From the NCBI GenBank assembly GCA_900239685.1, contig OENT01000485.1, forward strand, positions 44,266 through 108,265: a stretch of DNA of 64,000 nucleotides. Direction: 5' to 3'. The notes below the pieces were generated by a model. The model was not told the DNA's origin. It searched no databases and worked only from the letters and a program-made list of their open reading frames with translations. This DNA comes from Rotaria macrura. Lineage: Eukaryota > Rotifera > Eurotatoria > Philodinida > Philodinidae. This document shows positions 49,660 through 60,017 of the stretch, one piece after another (position 1 is the first letter of the stretch; each line of letters opens with the position of its first letter). Both the position numbers and the translations under genes were made by a program.

Positions 49660-49930
49660 GTTCTTATCAAGGGGGAAACAGCTGATTTATTTGATTTTAA
49701 ATCAATTTTAAATAGAAAAAATCAAAAGAATCAGTGACTCGATTGAAATGATTAAATTTGGTATCATTGTTATTCGAAATATCAATCTAGAGAGGAACAG
49801 TTTAAATCCGATTTTCTTGATTTCCGTGATTTTTCTGATTTTCCTGACTGAAAGCAATTGATTTAAATCAAAATAATCAAAAATAAAATCAAAAAATTCA
49901 GAAATCAGCTGCTTCCCCCTTGGTTCTTAT
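49660..49930. mobile_element. 255-bp hAT-type MITE nested in the larger element
   Basis: The element spans 49668-49922 and is flanked by perfect 8-bp duplications GTTCTTAT (49660-49667 and 49923-49930). The inverted termini are CAAGGGGGAAACAGCTGATT on the left and CAAGGGGGAAGCAGCTGATT on the right after reverse complementing, 19 of 20 identical. The interior is made of repeated TTGATTTAAATC-like words. It has no coding capacity. It inserted after the outer element did, because it interrupts its interior. Confidence 0.9.
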
Positions 49931-50043
49931 AGAGTTGTTTAAGACTCAGCGTTTGACAAGTTTTACGACCTTAAGGATTTCCTTGTTCGAGTTTCACCTT
50001 TTACTGTGACGTATGACTTACGCTACCATACTACTAGATAATT

Positions 50044-51213
50044 GCTACCCAAGTCCGAAATCGGTTCCGGCTTCCGGTTCCGGCTTACTTCCCAGCAATT
50101 CCGGGCATCGGAGCGTATCCACGGATACGGTTCCAGTTTCCTATACCAGATCCGTCGTCGGAAAACACCGTTTCCAAGCTCGGGCCACATAAGGTCCAGA
50201 TCCGACCGTTTCCTGACCGGATACCGATAACGGAAAAAGCAATTTTCCCATCCGGAGAGAACACGGCTCAGATCTGACCGTTTCCGCTAAGCTCCCGAAA
50301 ACTCATCCTGCCGTTTCCCAAACAGCGCTAAATACTCAGAATTACTAAGTAAAGTCTCCGAACTTTGAATCCAGCTCTTACTTCTTTTTTAAACAAGCCT
50401 AAAACAACGCCAGAAGATACCTTGGGCACAAAATTACTCTAGTAAAACATTATACATTTCTCTCCAAACTCACTTTTGACACAAAAATGGGAATTTTCAG
50501 TCTGAAGACCTAAAAATCAGATTTTTAGACTTTCGCAAACCGAAAAAGATATGTGTAAAAACACCACACATGTTAAACACCAGCGTTTGAGACTTCCCTG
50601 AGTCTTCAATCAAGGTAAGTGACGCTTCTAAAGTCTCTAAATGACGTATCATTTCAATTTTTATCAAAAAAATTGGGATGCAAATTAATGCACTGAAAAC
50701 AATAACACATTAAGTAACACACCTGAAATTTTCAAGCGACCCCATCAAAATACGGTAAACTATCCAGTGCATGGGCATCGTCCTTAAATTAAAGGAATTA
50801 GAAAAAAGATCCCAAAAAAGACCTTTAAAGTTCATTTTTTGTAAAATGATGATTTGGATATCAAGGAATGATATAAATGAGAATTTGATATTCGATGTAA
50901 TTGTTTTTCAAGCGGAGACCCGATTTCTAAAGCAGAAATAATTTGGTCGGAATACGATAGATTCCTACTCTTTTCCAATGCTTCTTTACCGGATTATTGT
51001 ATTTTACAGTTGGATCCTGGCGGAACTTGCCATATTTCCGGATAGGTTCCTGGCTGATCCAAGGTATTTCCTTGAAATTTCCGGTTTCCGGAAGTCTCAG
51101 GAATATCCAGATTCCGGGTTCGGATAATTCCTGCCGGAATACTGCTTCCATGTTCCGGTGGTTTTTCCGACCGTTTCCGGCCGGATCCGTTCTCCGGAAC
51201 GAACGGCCTGGGT
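50044..51213. repeat. TTCCGG-word element, possible MITE
   Basis: Two GC-richer blocks (50044-50330 and 50990-51213) are packed with TTCCGG, TTTCCG and GGATCCG words in opposite orientation, around a more AT-rich middle. The ends are weakly inverted (TACCCAAGTCCG and, reverse-complemented, TACCCAGGCCG). No clear target duplication. Open frames here (50042-50230, 50997-51227) are by-products of the repeated words, not genes. Confidence 0.6.
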
Positions 51214-52156
51214 ATGCATATAAATAAACACGTTACTGGCGATGGATATCAAAAGTGTGTAGTTTGTTTTTCTCGTTAATTAGAAACAAAGAAAACCGAA
51301 TTCAATGAATGTGATTAATATTGCTGCTTTCATTATTGACGATAGAAAATGATCAAGAACTGTTAGGTTTTATTCAATTTTGTAACAATTATGATACTTG
51401 TGCATAGTAACATATACAGATTAGATTCTTCTGAAAAATAAGTATCGTTTTATGAAGTTTTATAATAATAACTAGAATAAAAAAGTGTTTTCTGTTTTTG
51501 CAAAAACGTGAGAGCAGAAATTATTGTCGAACTCATTACCATGCGAGTAAGAGATCATATATTATCGTGGATCTAAAAATCGTAGTTTATATTATTTCAC
51601 TCATTCGCTACTGTAGACTCTGTTAATTATTTTCTTTCTATCAAGTTTAACTCCTCCCAATTTGAAATATTACTTGGACGATACTGGTGTTTGGATTATC
51701 TCTTTTTGGAAATAATCCAAGATTCCATGTGGTCTTCTACTGTTTGATTAGTAATTGAATGTTTACAATCCAACTGAAGCTTTGATAGATTCACGTTTTG
51801 TCTCACACTTTATTACATGCAAATTTTATAATATTTATTTTCTTATTTTGGTGACCAGAACGTTGTTAAACCTAAATTTTTACATAGCGTCGTGATAGAA
51901 TTTTTTATTAGTAAGCCGCGTTGCGGCAGCGGCTCGGTAGCTTTCCTTTTTCATAGTGTTGAGGCAGATCTTCAACCGTGATGGACATCTATGATTTGCT
52001 CTCATGATATTTGAGATAGTTGAAACACAACGTATCAAAAACTTAACACAGCTACACTTGAAAAAAGTCGTATAGTCGTAAACTTTTTACACTTGAATTT
52101 TTGAACGCTGGTTTTGAAATCAAGCAGAGTTATTTTAAAAAGGCCACGATTAAGTA

Positions 52157-52482
52157 TCCCAGGTCAATGAATCCGATACCGAATCCGATCAGATCCGATG
52201 AAATCTTATGGGAATCCGGGTTGCGGAAACAGTAACGGATCCGATGGAAAGAACCTATTTTCTTATTTGTGCACGAATTAGCATTCAATCCCGAAAGTAG
52301 AGGCCTGTTTTATCATACGATGAAATCCAATCGGATTCCGATAGTAGGATTCGATAAAATCCAACACTAGGGATCCGAATCTCGGATCGCAAACAGGAAT
52401 CCGATGGGATTTCGTCGGATAAGAGATTCTCCGATAGAAAGATGTTCGGATCCAATGGTCGGAATGATCCTCCTGGGATGCC
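52157..52482. repeat. ATCCGA-word element, possible MITE
   Basis: About 325 bp with many copies of ATCCGA/TCGGAT in both orientations. The ends are inverted: ATCCCAGGTCAATG on the left and ATCCCAGGAGGATCATT on the right after reverse complementing. Two overlapping minus-strand frames here are repeat by-products. It lies only about 160 bp outside the 3.77-kb hAT-like element. Confidence 0.6.
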
Positions 52483-53788
52483 TTCAATACATCGAAAAAC
52501 TAATCGTTTTGCCCTTAGCAGTAGAGAGAAGAATCCTATTGGCTTCCATTTCGCAGTATTTTCCATCATACCACAACCAACGCTTTTTTACGTATACGTT
52601 CTTGTTCAGCTACCCTAAAATATTTTTGCTCTTCGAACACCTTTGATCCAAGCATCATAGGACAAAATATATATTCCAATGAATAAAACCCAGTCACATT
52701 GCCCTATTTCAGCAATCACTCAGTTGCCACTTCTTCGGCAGATACAGTTTTCTGCATAATAGGATACAGAAACAAAAATGCAGAAAATTTTAGGCGCTAG
52801 AAATTCCCTACAAGACAACAGAAAACACAGATAAAAGAATCATTTACCAAAGTTTAGCCTATGAAAACTCACTGAATACCGAAACCCGATGTAGCATTTC
52901 ATAACTAGTAAACTAATTCTTAGCAGATCTTTCCGCCTGAAAATCTATGAGGGTAAATTAATTAGCTGGTAGCTGTCGTATTACACCTCAATAATCAGCA
53001 ATCAACAATAATATTCCAAGGAATAGGAACGGCTAGCTCCATTCAACGCTCAACTTTCAGAAAAGAAAAACATCTTTCTGCTCGCAACCGCTTTTTCTCG
53101 ATCCCGACACAATCCATTAATTGAGCTTTCCGGAAAATAGACACTTGATTTGAGCTCCGCACTATTCAATATTCGTAGGAACCTTCTCCACGACAACTTG
53201 TTTTGACTGGCTACTCCTACTTTATTCCAACCATCAAGGCACTTTGGGATTTCTTTCGCCCTTTACCAAGAGTTTCCCGATGGTAATTTACGTTGCCACA
53301 TCAAACCTTCCAGACGAAGAGAGTCTCAGAAAAATACGAAGCCATGGTCATTGTTCGGACGGCGCTCTCTTAAGAGCCATAACATGAGGACTTCAAGTAT
53401 CATCAAAACATGAAAGTTTTGAAGATATCCTTTGCTATATCATTCTATTCTACGTGAAAAACTAAGGTGAACAAAGTTGTGTTTGATTTCTATGTCGTTT
53501 CGCTAGGGAGCTACAAGCATTTCAACATGAACACCCTCAAAAAACGTGAAAAGATGAATTTTCAGTAGTTATGACTTTTTGAAGCCAAATTACGCCGTAT
53601 ATTGCTTCGGAAAGTCTCATTAGAAAGCGCGTATAAATTTACGCAAATTAATACACTTTACTTCGTCACAGCGTTTGTAGTTTTTTGGGGAAAACTTTAT
53701 TTGAAAAAGAGAATTTCAAATCTACACAAACTGAGCTAAGTTTCAAAAATTCATATGGCGTATAGCAGTAGGAAAATTTGAAGGAAAT
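52483..53788. other. Repeat-rich spacer, no gene recognised
   Basis: Composition is slightly less AT-rich than the left half of the window. No open frame with family features and no clear terminal repeats were found. Probably old transposon debris (inference). Confidence 0.35.
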
Positions 53789-55977
53789 TACCGACGTAGC
53801 CGATAATGGGAAAATAATTGGAAAATGACACTCTATTTTCCATTATTTGCTAAAATTTCATGAATAATTAATTATAATGCATGAATCTTTGTATATCAGA
53901 TAACCTTCAATGCATTTCAATGCATTATATTGAAGTAAACAGATAATGGACAATAATGCACTAGTGATCAATGTATTTCTATGCATTATTTGAAATAATG
54001 TGGAATGATTCAAAGTACAATAAATCTTCAATGCATTTCCATAGATTGTCGGAAATATTATTTAAATAGCAGATAATCCATTGAATTTCATTTCATTATT
54101 CAACACAGCGTCGATATTTTTGATAGATGAATAGATTGGTACACGGTATTTCGAGCGACAATTTTTACGTGAATGATAATTCATCCGCTTTTAGCTGAAT
54201 ATAGTACATAATATATAATGACATTCTATGATTCGGTTAAATTATTTGTTTGATAAAAGCCAACTCCGAATGGTTATCTTAAGAATCGAGAAAAGAAGTG
54301 AACAAATGCATTTGTGTATTAGTATTGACAGGTACATGTTCTCTAATATGGTACCTGAGTTAAAGAACAAACTGTATTGAAACGCTCATAACTAATTCAT
54401 TTCAACTTCTTTTTCATGCGACTAGCACGAAAATTTCATCATAGCGCAGAAAATCCCACGGTTCCATTGCATTGGAAAACTATAGTAGTTTCAGTGATCA
54501 TAAACAGTATAGTCATAAACGAAACTTCACGATGCATATAAGTTATTATAAGCAACGAGTTATAACTATTAGCAAAAAGCGTACCAAGTAATAGAAAGGC
54601 TACTGCAAACCATATTCAGATAATATAGTAGCACAGTGCAAATACATCAACTGTAAACGGTTCATTATATGCTCATCGTTTCTTTTAGTGTTTATTCGTA
54701 AATAGTCATCAAGGCTAATCGTACTTCATGAAAAAGCTTAATCTACTATGATTTTATTCCGATCACCTCATATACACTATTTTCTAGACAGGTCGTTCAG
54801 AATTGCATCTACTGAGCACAGGAAAATATATACTCTGAGCGAACACAATGAGCTAAATCGAACGATCTTTGCAACGAACTCCAAATCTCATTCAAGATCC
54901 CATATGGTCCCCGGAATTCTCTCAAAACAATAATCACTCTAAGCACGGTCCTACTAGGGAACCTGCATTACTTCCTCCCGACTACGCGTGAAAAGCAACT
55001 TATTTCTCATTGTAAGAAACTTCGAAATGGTGCACCAGAAACCAAAACAAACTTTTTAAAGCCGATTCACAATAACAGCCTTTTTTAGTTTACCATTAAA
55101 ACAGCTTTTACAATGCGATCAAGGACCCAGAAAGCTGCTTTTGCAAAATTCATCAGTGTATCACGTAACTCTTACCGCACCATAGCATGATTGGGAACGT
55201 CCTTTCAAAGTTTCCTAAATGACGCAAAACCATTCTTCGCTGAGCATCGCTCCTTAACGTTTTTCTTGCATACCAACGCAAAGATCTAAGCATTGCCGAT
55301 AAGAGCATAGGTATCACGGCAGCAGGATAAGCTAATGAATGACACGTTCAGGATATAGATATACAGTTAAGGGTATTCATATAACGTTAAGCGACTAGAT
55401 ATTGGGTTAAGGGTATAGGTATGGGATTAAGGATATAGATGTAGCGTTAAGGGTATACATATAGGGTTAAGGATATAGATATAGTGTTAAGGGTAAAGAT
55501 ATAGGGTTGAGGGTATAGAAGTAGGATTAAGGATATAGATGTAGTGTTAAGGATATACTTATAGGGTGAAAGATATCGATGTGAAGGTAAAGGGATAGAT
55601 GTGAGGTTTAAAGGATAGATCCATGTAAAGGCTGTTAGTCACTGATATATAGTTAGAAGGGAGCAGCATAGGAAATATGGTCTGAAGAATAAGAGTATAG
55701 ATCTTAGGGTATGTTTACAAGGACGTAGTAATAAAATGGAAATGCATGGTGGTTTTTATTTACATTTAACTACATTAAAAGGAATAATGTGCGCTATTCA
55801 ATGATAGTGCAACGAAATTAATGGATTTTAATTCATTAATATTTAATGCATTGTGATGCGTTACAAATAATAATGCATTATATAGGTTCCATTATTATGT
55901 AATTAGGACCATTGATGTTTTATCAGAAAATAATGCACTGCAATGTACATTATTTCACAAAATCGGCTACATGGGTA
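53789..55977. mobile_element. AATGCATT-word element, about 2.2 kb, probably nonautonomous
   Basis: The ends are inverted: TACCGACGTAGCCGATAATG on the left and TACCCATGTAGCCGATTTTG on the right after reverse complementing, 16 of 20 matching. Both sub-terminal regions (53860-54100 and 55735-55960) are crowded with AATGCATT and TTCAATGCATTT words. The interior includes a degenerate minisatellite and no transposase. A target duplication is not evident. Confidence 0.6.
55343..55625. repeat. Degenerate minisatellite, unit about 22-24 bp
   Basis: About a dozen imperfect tandem copies of a unit close to GGATATAGATATAGGGTTAA / GGGTATAGATAT. Units vary by substitution and small indels. The GGGTTAAGG core recalls telomere-like sequence but the unit is too long and too variable to be a telomeric repeat. 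It lies inside the AATGCATT-word element. Confidence 0.8.
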
Positions 55978-57520
55978 GTGAGTAGCCATTTTAAATTATA
56001 AAAATCTGTTTCACTTGTCTTCGTTTCACGACCATCGTTTCAGATTTCATTTGCACATTGATTGGGATATATCTCTTTGAGTCTTTTCTTCAGATCAAAA
56101 ATTTGAAATCTTACCTTTCGATTTTTCGAACGTCGTGCTTCCCTCAGTGATCGAAACAAAATAATTTTTCTCAAATACTTGATTTTTCAAGTTATTCTGA
56201 TGCAACTCAATGCGATGATCGAAATCATCACATTTTCATCAAGATTTCCTTGATTATTAAGAAAACTATCGAGAAGTTCTTCGTCCGAACCAGGATTGTC
56301 CTTCTTCCACTTTTTTCGGAAACGTTCCACTTTTTAAGGCTCTTTCCGCCTGTATTCCCCTATTTCACGATTTTCCGCTCTTTATAAAAAGTTTGTGTGT
56401 GTGTGTGTTTGGTTTTGGAACAGTAGAAGAGCCATACCCACGCCCACCTACGCCCAGTTTTTAATGCTGATTCAGAATATAACCTTTTGTGGATTGACTG
56501 GAATGAAAATTTGACGACTTTTACAAAAAATTAATTTTGTCGTCTAAAATGCTACCCTTTTTATCCATTAACGTTTTTTAAAGATTTTTCTGCGAAACAA
56601 CGAGCAATTTTAAATAAAAGCTAAATATTCCTGGTCAACTTTTCAAACGCTATCAAGTCGTATATGAATGAGTGAAAAACAAAACTCGAATTTTGGATTA
56701 TTAGCACCTGAAGCTATTATACGAAAAAGAAAATTTATGCTTATAACTGGATTATTTGCATTGCGGCTGAAATTCCAAATACACTTTTTAATAAAGAGAA
56801 TTCTCCTCTAAAAAATGTACTATGCCACGAAACAGTGGAATGTAGCCATTTTCGATTTTTGAAAAATAAGTGTGAGCACGCTCATATCTATTACTAGTTC
56901 CAGAACCACCCAAAAACAGCTTCTATTGGAGCAATGGAAAATAATCATTCATTCATGGGAAAATGCACCACACTTTGGGGAACAAGAATGTGGAATCAGA
57001 ATTAATTTTGGTCATTGTAATGTTGAAAAAGTCAGGACAACAACATTGAGTCATTTTCAAAACTTTATCATTTTTTCAAAATTTTCAATTTTACAGTAAA
57101 ACTTCGGACACATGTATCTTTTAAAAAGAAGATTCTCGGAAGGTGGAACTTTTACCGTAAACATAACTTGCCAAATTCTACAAGACAAAGGCAAGTTCGA
57201 AGAATTTCAAGGACACTTGTGTTTTCGTGGGAGAAACTCCATGGAATAGGCCATTAATAAAACTAAATTAAACTTAAAATTCATATAAAGTCGCCGGTAT
57301 CGCTGTGGCTATGAGCGCGTGAATATATTTGTAGAAGAGAAGCTGATTCAAAACATCATACGATGGGTTTTTACTATTGCTTAAATACTCATATTTAAGT
57401 ACACTAAAAAATTGCCTGATCTGAAGAAATCCAAAAATGAGCTTCTGATAATGTTTTTGTTGGAAGGATTTCCTCAGACGCAATCATTTTTACAGCGTAT
57501 ATTTTGATGGTGTGGGTGGG
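55978..57520. other. Repeat-rich spacer, no gene recognised
   Basis: Contains a short (GT)n tract at about 56393-56409 and a TTCCACTTTTT-like repeated stretch near 56300-56350. Open frames such as 56872-57099 show no family features. Confidence 0.4.
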
Positions 57521-57534
57521 GATGTGATTGTGAC

Positions 57535-58448
57535 TGTGAATTAGCCCATTTGCCCCGAATGTTTTTTTCGCCGATTTCCATTGTCTCTGCCCAGTGAAAA
57601 ATATTCTCGGATTTCAATCAAATTATTTTGCAACAAAATCAAATCCTCAATCCGATTGATAATCTTGATTATGATCGATCACCATTTAACCCAAACTTGA
57701 TGTTATTGCTAGCCCAGTGGAGATTAGTTTGATTGAAATCGGATTGTTCTGCAGCACAATTCAAAATTATCAATCGATTGACAATGTGGATTTTACTCGA
57801 AAATAATCTGATTTCAATCAAACTAATTTCCACTGGGCTAGCAATAACAACAAGTTTGGGTTAAATGGTGATCAATCATAATCAAGATTATCAATCAGAT
57901 TGAGGATTGGATTTTGTTGCAAAATAATTTGATTGAAATCCGAGAATATTTTTCACTGGGTGAATTCCATTTTCTCCGACTCCCATTTTGCCGACAAAAT
58001 TTTTGTGACGAAACAGACCTGACAGCATGTACTTCATGCTATATTTAAATTTTATTTTACAGCTAACGGGTTTATCAACAAACTCACACATCAGCAACTG
58101 AGTTGGTAACCTTCTAAATTGTTAACTAAGACAGTTGAACCTTTTACATACTTGGAAACAGTTACTACTAGGTGTAGGGTGAGGGTCTGGGCGCATGTGG
58201 ATGTTGATGTGGTTTTCGTATGAATGAAAGGAACAACCGCATACCTTTATCTGGTGGCGTCTGTTTCCAAATATGTAAAAGGTTCAACTGATTTAGTTAA
58301 CAACTCATATGATTATCAACTCAGTTGCTGATGTGTGAATTTTTTTATAAACCCTTCAGCTGTAAAAACGTTTTAAATATAGAGTGAATCATACATGATC
58401 AGGTATCTTTGGGTCAAAAAATGTTGTCGGAGAAAATGGAAGTTACAG
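57535..58448. mobile_element. Fold-back element with long imperfect inverted arms
   Basis: The arms 57965-58162 and 58255-58442 are inverted copies of each other over nearly 200 bp. Shared words include TCACACATCAGCAACTGAGT and AGTTGAACCTTTTACATA. CATTTTCTCCGA-like words recur toward the ends. The direct repeat GTGATTGTGA at about 57525-57534 and 58449-58458 may be the target duplication of the whole element, in which case the left arm is interrupted by the nested palindrome at 57589-57960. No coding capacity. Confidence 0.6.
57589..57960. mobile_element. Nested palindromic element, CCCAGTG termini
   Basis: Arms of about 125-165 bp are nearly perfect inverted copies beginning CCCAGTGAAAAATATTCTCG and rich in TTTCAATCAAA words. 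The centre (57713-57837) is itself bounded by CCCAGTGGA ... TCCACTGGG, so one CCCAGTG-type element appears to have inserted into, or duplicated within, another. DNA of this form would fold into a long hairpin. Confidence 0.7.
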
Positions 58449-58578
58449 TGATTGTGATGGAAAAGAAAAACTCCATCAAAACGCGTATTAACATACACGC
58501 TCATACCGAAACCTTCAAGTTAATTTTCACTCGATACTCATGAAAACGCCTGAGTAGAAAATATGCGAGGGAAAATTA

Positions 58579-58884
58579 ATGGTGTACGGGTTTCATCCAA
58601 TTCAGCTCTATATCGGTGGGTCTGACTACTATTATCAACGCCAACATCCACGCTCTACAGACTATCATCAAGAAAAAGGTCCTGTCGTACGTCCCTTTAT
58701 TTATCCGACCTTTACAGTTGAAGCATTTAAAAAGTTTTGTTGTACATATAAGACCGTATCTTTTCAACGTTATACTCGGCTATTGTCACTGAATACAGAA
58801 CCCTATTCGGAGAGTTTAATTTTGGTTGATTATTTTCATTGTAACAATTTAGCTGATTTGCACGCGTGGATTAAATGCTCGTGA
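58579..58884 (+). CDS. Hypothetical 101-residue open frame
   Basis: An open frame with fairly even residue use (GGSDYYYQRQHPRSTDYHQE, then a hydrophobic-aromatic C-terminus). No family is recognised and splice context is not obvious. It lies between transposon remnants, so it may be a decayed coding fragment or chance. Confidence 0.22.
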   Translation: MVYGFHPIQLYIGGSDYYYQRQHPRSTDYHQEKGPVVRPFIYPTFTVEAFKKFCCTYKTVSFQRYTRLLSLNTEPYSESLILVDYFHCNNLADLHAWIKCS

Positions 58885-59016
58885 GAAAAGTTTGATAAAG
58901 GGTTTGATTTTGTGAAAGCCACTGATTTTTTCAATTAGAAACAGGTTTTCTAGAAGAATATTCGAAGGTCGCTAGCAGAGACCAAAAACGAAATGAATTG
59001 TCGAATGATTCAATTC

Positions 59017-59068
59017 AATTCCACTCGACTCGACTCAACTCGAATTGAATCGAATCGAATCGAGATTT
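59017..59068. repeat. (TCGAA/TCGAC)n short tandem repeat
   Basis: About ten variant copies of a 5-bp unit, first CTCGA then ATCGA. It resembles the CCGAA-word array at the window end in style. Confidence 0.85.
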
Positions 59069-60017
59069 TTCTATTAATTTCGATCTCTGTTCTATATCAT
59101 ACGAGAAGCCTTGCAAACAGGAAGATGAAACGGGCAAGAGACTTCGGGTGTGGGTTTTCATCTTCACACTATTCACACTCAGCGTCATTCCTTGCATTTG
59201 CATGACCAAGCCATGATGAGTCAGTAAAAAACCATTAGAATATACAATCAAAAACATTTCCATTCTGAAGCATCAAAAATCAATCTATTACCGGTATTAA
59301 AGCTGAACGTACAATAATAGTAAAATTTTTCAACATCAAACAGTTAAACTGCATTTATTTCCCATCCTTAAAGACATTGATTCACTGAAACATAAAACGT
59401 GTAGATCATTCGCACCTTTAAAAACTTAAGCAAGGCCGAAACGCGTTGTAGTTTATTTGACAAGCCCTCGCCCTCATCCACATCCTCTAGCATTTTCACT
59501 ATACTATTCCAATTTCATCGCTTCTCGTAGCTAGAGCATCCGAACTTCATCAAGGGATGTATTCAGGAGATAAATAGCTGCTTATTTAAAAACGAAGCAG
59601 ATTTAATTATGTTTGCTGAAAGATGTCCTCAGTGAAGACTCACTACTCTAATTCAAAATCAAATAAAAACCTGTTAAGTTCACTTACGGCCATTTGCAAC
59701 TACTTTAAGAAGAATAAACGTTACCGCGTATACTGGCATAATAATCGACCCAATAACGTGGCTCTATAATAATGAAACTACAGATCACATAGCTAGGTGA
59801 AGCCTTCAGGAAAATTCTCTCGGTTTTGCAGGTTACTTCGAATCATAGGAAACGGTATTTAGCAAGAATTACGGTTAAGATACGAACTAATATCATTTCA
59901 AAGCGTAAATTCGAGCCCGTTTATTTTAACTCAACGACATCGATACTTCTCACATATTTTGACTGAGAGTATATAATGACGAACTTCAAAAGACAACTGT
60001 AAATTAGAAAAACAGGT

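Larger units (their letters stand above)
48213..52001. mobile_element. hAT-like composite element, 3.77 kb, with nested insertions
   Basis: The element spans 48221-51993. The terminal inverted repeats CATAGATGTCCAT are perfect for 13 bp. The flanking 8-mers ATTTCCTC (48213-48220) and ATTTGCTC (51994-52001) match at 7 of 8 positions, as expected for a hAT duplication. Sub-terminal regions on both sides carry clusters of CGGCGCGGC-like words (48236-48375 and about 51915-51940), far more GC-rich than the host DNA. No transposase frame is seen. The interior holds a GGTAC-rich stretch, a separate 255-bp MITE at 49668-49922 and a TTCCGG-rich block at about 50044-51213, so much of the length is nested insertion. 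Confidence 0.75.

Noticed and set aside
50042-51227. Open frames rich in Arg, Ser and Phe on both strands
   Set aside because: They arise from TTCCGG-type word repeats and carry no independent coding signal.
52278-52569. Two overlapping minus-strand frames
   Set aside because: By-products of ATCCGA repeats in the MITE-like element.
59438-59447. GAAACGCGTT as a full hammerhead
   Set aside because: Only the GAAAC box and palindromic stem III remain; no CUGAUGA box lies at a suitable distance, so it is mentioned only as a remnant.
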